From Mytilisepta virgata (lineage: Eukaryota; Mollusca; Bivalvia; Mytilida; Mytilidae), in the NCBI GenBank assembly GCA_028015205.1, contig CM051516.1:30580230-30644229 (forward strand): DNA of 64,000 bases. The letters are read 5' to 3'. Both the position numbers and the translations under genes were made by a program. The notes beneath the pieces were generated by a model. It was not told the origin of the DNA. It saw only the letters and a list, made by a program, of their open reading frames with translations, and did no database searches. Below, in pieces: positions 60,822-64,000 of this stretch (position 1 is its first letter; each line of letters opens with the position of its first letter).

Positions 60822-60921
60822 GTATTAAAAGATCACTGAGTAAAACATCTCAATTTCAAATGGCTACAATAGTTTTTCGTGTGTCAATAGATATTGTTTT
60901 GAAATCCAGACATTGTGAAAT

Positions 60922-61630
60922 TTTTTTAGCACACCTGAGGTCCATGCCAGGTACTGCCATCACTTGGTATCCCTCATGGTCATTGGTAAACTTTTAGATT
61001 TTAATCTTCTCTTCTTAAACCAGATGTGACCAACCTTTGGTTGAATGGTCTTTTTTTATGAGCTCCAGCAAATATTGCTGTCATTACTAAAAATAGAAAA
61101 ATCAGCAAAAAACCTTTGGATATCCTCTGAAAAAATTGAGGCAGTTGAGACGAAAATCTGATGGAATTGTCCTTATGTGGTCACCTTTTAGAATTAAGAC
61201 TTGGAGACTGGGACTCAATCAAATATGCACACAGTAACTATAAATAGAAAGATATTTAGAAAATCTTCTCATCTGAAACTGCTGGGGCAATTGAGACCAA
61301 AATTTGACAGAATGTTGCTTAGATTGTCCCCTTTCAAAATTATATCTAGGGGTATAGGCATCCACCCTATATGACCACTGTTACAAAAAATAGAAAAATC
61401 GGCCAAAATAAATGGGATAGAACTAACACCAGGCTTTAATGGAAATATTGTTAGGTGGTATCCTTTCAAATATGTGTCCATACCTCTGACTAATACGGAC
61501 CCTTTGAAAGGGTCCTTTCACTAAAAGTTGAAAAATAGGCAAAAAATTTAAAAGATCTTCTCTGAAACTACTTGGGCAGTTGAGACCACAAGTTTAATGG
61601 AACAGTCCTTGGGTAATCTCCTTTTAAAAT
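60922..61630 (+). repeat. Family A element, diverged copy after exon 34
   Basis: TTTTTTTAGCACACCTGAGG, CCATGCCAGGTACTGCCATC ACTTGG, then units with GAAACTGCTGGGGCAATTGA GACC. Hairpin and 3' end eroded. It starts 101 bases behind the exon 34 donor. Confidence 0.7.
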
Positions 61631-61837
61631 TGTGGTTGGATTATTTTGAACTTGTAACTTATACAATAGGTTTGATTCATCAACCCATGTGACTACCCAT
61701 GAACTGTTGGACTGTCAGAATTTAAAAATTTATTTAAATGTCCTTGATCAAAAAAGTCAGAAGTGAAAACATTTCTGTGGAAATACTAATAATATTTCAA
61801 TGTCATCATAATGTTCAGAAATAGAAACATTAAATTG

Positions 61838-62119
61838 CTGTAAAGAATTGTTTGTTTAGTTGGGGTTTTACGCCGTTTTCAGCACATTTGGCTATTTCCC
61901 GACAGCCAGTTTTTATTGGCGGAAGAAGCCGGAGTACCTGGAGAGAACAAGTGACCTTCGATAGGAAAATTGACAATCCTTGTCAATTTAGATCGGCGTC
62001 GATCACACCCCGCCACAGGTGAGTTTTGAACTCACAATCTCAGTGTTGACAGGCTAGTGATCATTATTAGTTATGAAGAACTACCTAGACCACTCTGCCA
62101 CCAAGGCCTCTGTAAAGAA
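61838..62119 (-). mobile_element. SINE family 2, full minus copy with 10-bp target duplication
   Basis: SINE 61848-62109. On the minus strand it starts GAGGCCTTGGTGGCAGAGTG, carries a B-box-like GAGTTCAAAACTC, then CACCTGTGGCGGGG and CCAATAAAAACTGGC, and ends in a TAAACAAAC tail. Direct repeats CTGTAAAGAA at 61838-61847 and 62110-62119. Confidence 0.88.
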
Positions 62120-62467
62120 ATGTGGAGATGTGATATAATAGTTACTTGGTGGCTTTTAATGTTTATGTTTCTTAAAATATGTACCTATCGTAGTGGAGTG
62201 GAAAGATTCATGATAAAATTTGGTTGTGTTGTAGGACCCTCAGTAAGGACAAGTGGCCATTTTGACAACATAAAATAAATTAATATAACATAAAATAATG
62301 CTAGAAAGATAAGTTGTAATTAAAAAACAAAAAGAATCATCCATCTAGCTGTATAATTTAAAAATGCTAAAAAAAAATTTTAATACCGGTAGTTTTTAAA
62401 TTAAATTTGCAAATGGAAGATTTTTGAACGAGAAATAATCTTGTGTCTCAAAAATGGTTTAATATAA

Positions 62468-63057
62468 TACAGTGAAACTCGGATGTGTCTAGGTCCAGGG
62501 GACTGAAAGAAAACTTCGACACATCCGCTGTTTCGAGATATCCGTAAACAGAAATGATTTCCAGTCAACAATGTAGATCATTATAAAATGATGACTTCAA
62601 CTTCCGATATAATTTAGCAGTATTTGAGACGTACATTTTAAATGATGCAAATATCTACGAAAACATGTGAAATAAAATAATAAAGAATTATAAAAACAAT
62701 TTTCAGTATTTTAGTAGTTGTTTTATTACATGTATTGATTTGGAACAAAAACAGATAATCAGGTAATAATACACCAAGTTCGTGATTAGATAACAATTTC
62801 ATGTGTCATAGAACTGAACAAAATTAATATTATTACAATATCAAGTTTGACTTGAAAAGGTAAAATAATACATGTATTTTCATTTTGGTCTGTAAAATTT
62901 GTTCGACACAACTGCTGTATTTCACTCATGCATATTTGAATTAAAATTGTTGGATTTACTTAAAACAATAGGCCAAAAAATTGGGACTGATGCTGAAGTT
63001 CGACACATCCGTTGTATTCAAATTAAGGGTGTTTCCACACAAACATGTTCCACTGTA
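62468..63057. mobile_element. CAGTG-type MITE, TA duplication
   Basis: Element 62470-63055. Left CAGTGAAACTCGGATGTGTC; right on the other strand CAGTGGAACATGTTTGTGTG. TA on both sides. Inside, CTTCGACACATCCGCTGTTT and GTTCGACACATCCGTTGTAT recur near the two ends. Tc1/mariner-type; inference. Confidence 0.82.
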
Positions 63058-63121
63058 TTTGATGTAATTGACAGTCACAATATTCATTGAATATTAACTA
63101 TTTGAACAACACTAGTTATAT

Positions 63122-64000
63122 TGTCTCGTCTGCGACTAAAAGTCGCGGAGGCGAGATATAGGTATTACTTTCCGGCAGTGGCGTAAACTTTGGTAAAACT
63201 TTAATAACTTTGCACATGTAATATCTACAATTAAGATTTATGGTCCTCAAGGTAGCTTATTGTATAAGGTTTGCTGCAGTATACTTGTCTTGTGACCCTG
63301 ACCTCATGTTCATGGTTCACTGACTTCATAAACATGAATTTAAAATGTACGTCCAAGTTTCGTGGTTAAATCCATTTCTCCGCGACTGTAATACCTAGGC
63401 CAACCATATTTGGTCTATAGAAAGTTCTATGTGGGTACATGCAAGTCTGACATTTGGTTTGGGACCTTGACCTCAATTTCATGCATGAATGACTTTGTCG
63501 ATTTTTCGTGGTTAAGTCCATTTCTCAGAAACTGTAATACTTAGACCCACCATATATGGTCAATAGATAGTTCTTGGTGGATACATGTCAGTCTGATACC
63601 TGTCTTTTGACCTTGACCTCAATTTCATGCTTGAGTGACCTGCGTCACATTTTTGTGATTAAGTCCATTTCCCAGAAACTGTAATACCTAGGCCAACCAT
63701 ATTTGGTCTATGGATAGTTCTTAGTGGGTACATGTCAGTCTGACACCTGGTTTAGGACCTTGATCTCATTTCATGCTTGAGTGACTTTGTCACTTTTTCG
63801 TGATTAAGTCCATTTCTCAGAAACTGTAATACCTAGACCCACTGTATTTGGTCTATTGATAGTTCTTGATGGGTACATGCCAGTCTGACACTCTTCTCTG
63901 TATCTTGACCTCAATTTCATGGTTGAGTGACTTTCATCCAAATTTCTTGATTAAGTCGTCTTTTAAGCAACTGTAATACCTAGACCCATTCATGTTTGGT
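63122..64000 (+). mobile_element. Family F hairpin element with ~146-bp units, cut by window end
   Basis: 5' TTGTCTCGTCTGCGACTAAA AGTCGCGGAGGCGAGATATA is a strong hairpin. Tandem units with AAGTCCATTTCTCAGAAACT GTAATACCTAG start near 63369, 63514, 63661, 63805 and 63953 (spacing 144-148). The element continues beyond base 64000. Confidence 0.85.

Noticed and set aside
60822..60997. Continuation of exon 34 to the stop at 60997
   Set aside because: The frame crosses the donor AAAG|GTATTA and runs into a family A element at 60922. The extra residues do not resemble RNF213.
62899..63090. 63-aa frame ending the window's right side
   Set aside because: It lies inside the CAGTG-type MITE and repeats its left-end sequence.

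Overview
The window is a piece of animal nuclear DNA, most likely from a bivalve mollusc and probably a mussel. It is AT-rich. The protein-coding sequence is cut into short exons with GT-AG introns, and the introns are full of tRNA-derived SINEs, small inverted-repeat transposons and satellite-bearing hairpin elements. Assignment to mussels rests on my recognition of the repeat families (the 'AGCTCACCTGG...' and 'ATACGACCGC...' elements) and is an inference.

There is one gene. Thirty-four exons on the + strand between 256 and 60821 join, with every reading-frame phase matching, into one open frame of 5617 nt (about 1872 codons). The product is the central part of an RNF213-like (mysterin) giant E3 ubiquitin ligase. 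The window holds the dynein-like AAA+ core: a degenerate AAA2 (exon 3), the two ATPase-competent modules AAA3 (Walker A exon 10, Walker B exon 11) and AAA4 (Walker A exon 17, Walker B exon 18, sensor and arginine residues exon 20), and the degenerate AAA5/AAA6 part (exons 22-31), then the linker towards the E3 module (exons 32-34). The N-terminus lies upstream of base 1. The RING and RZ-finger exons should lie downstream of base 64000. No second gene was found on either strand.

The introns hold most of the novelty. (1) Intron 3 contains a 3.1-kb near-perfect palindrome (6295-9389) flanked by the 6-bp duplication CTAGTA. (2) At least seven repeat families share one build: a T-run and a hairpin at the 5' end, and where the 3' end is visible, an echo of the 5' terminus, usually with a second hairpin and a terminal CTAG. 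These look like non-autonomous Helentron/Helitron2-type elements; several carry internal satellites of about 146-166 bp or 261 bp. (3) A terminal-inverted-repeat family (15166-16659 and 31577-33409) carries arrays of a ~20-bp motif near both ends. (4) Many MITEs have visible target duplications, sometimes nested three deep. (5) The 3' half of exon 28, with its splice donor, is tandemly copied three and a bit more times in intron 28.

Layout: 1-3061 fragmentary repeats around exon 1; 3062-16721 exons 2-5 separated by large repeat-filled introns; 16722-30559 a denser run of exons 6-19 carrying AAA3 and AAA4; 30560-42435 repeat-rich introns 19-22; 42436-49529 exons 23-29; 49530-60821 exons 30-34; 60822-64000 the next intron, all repeats.
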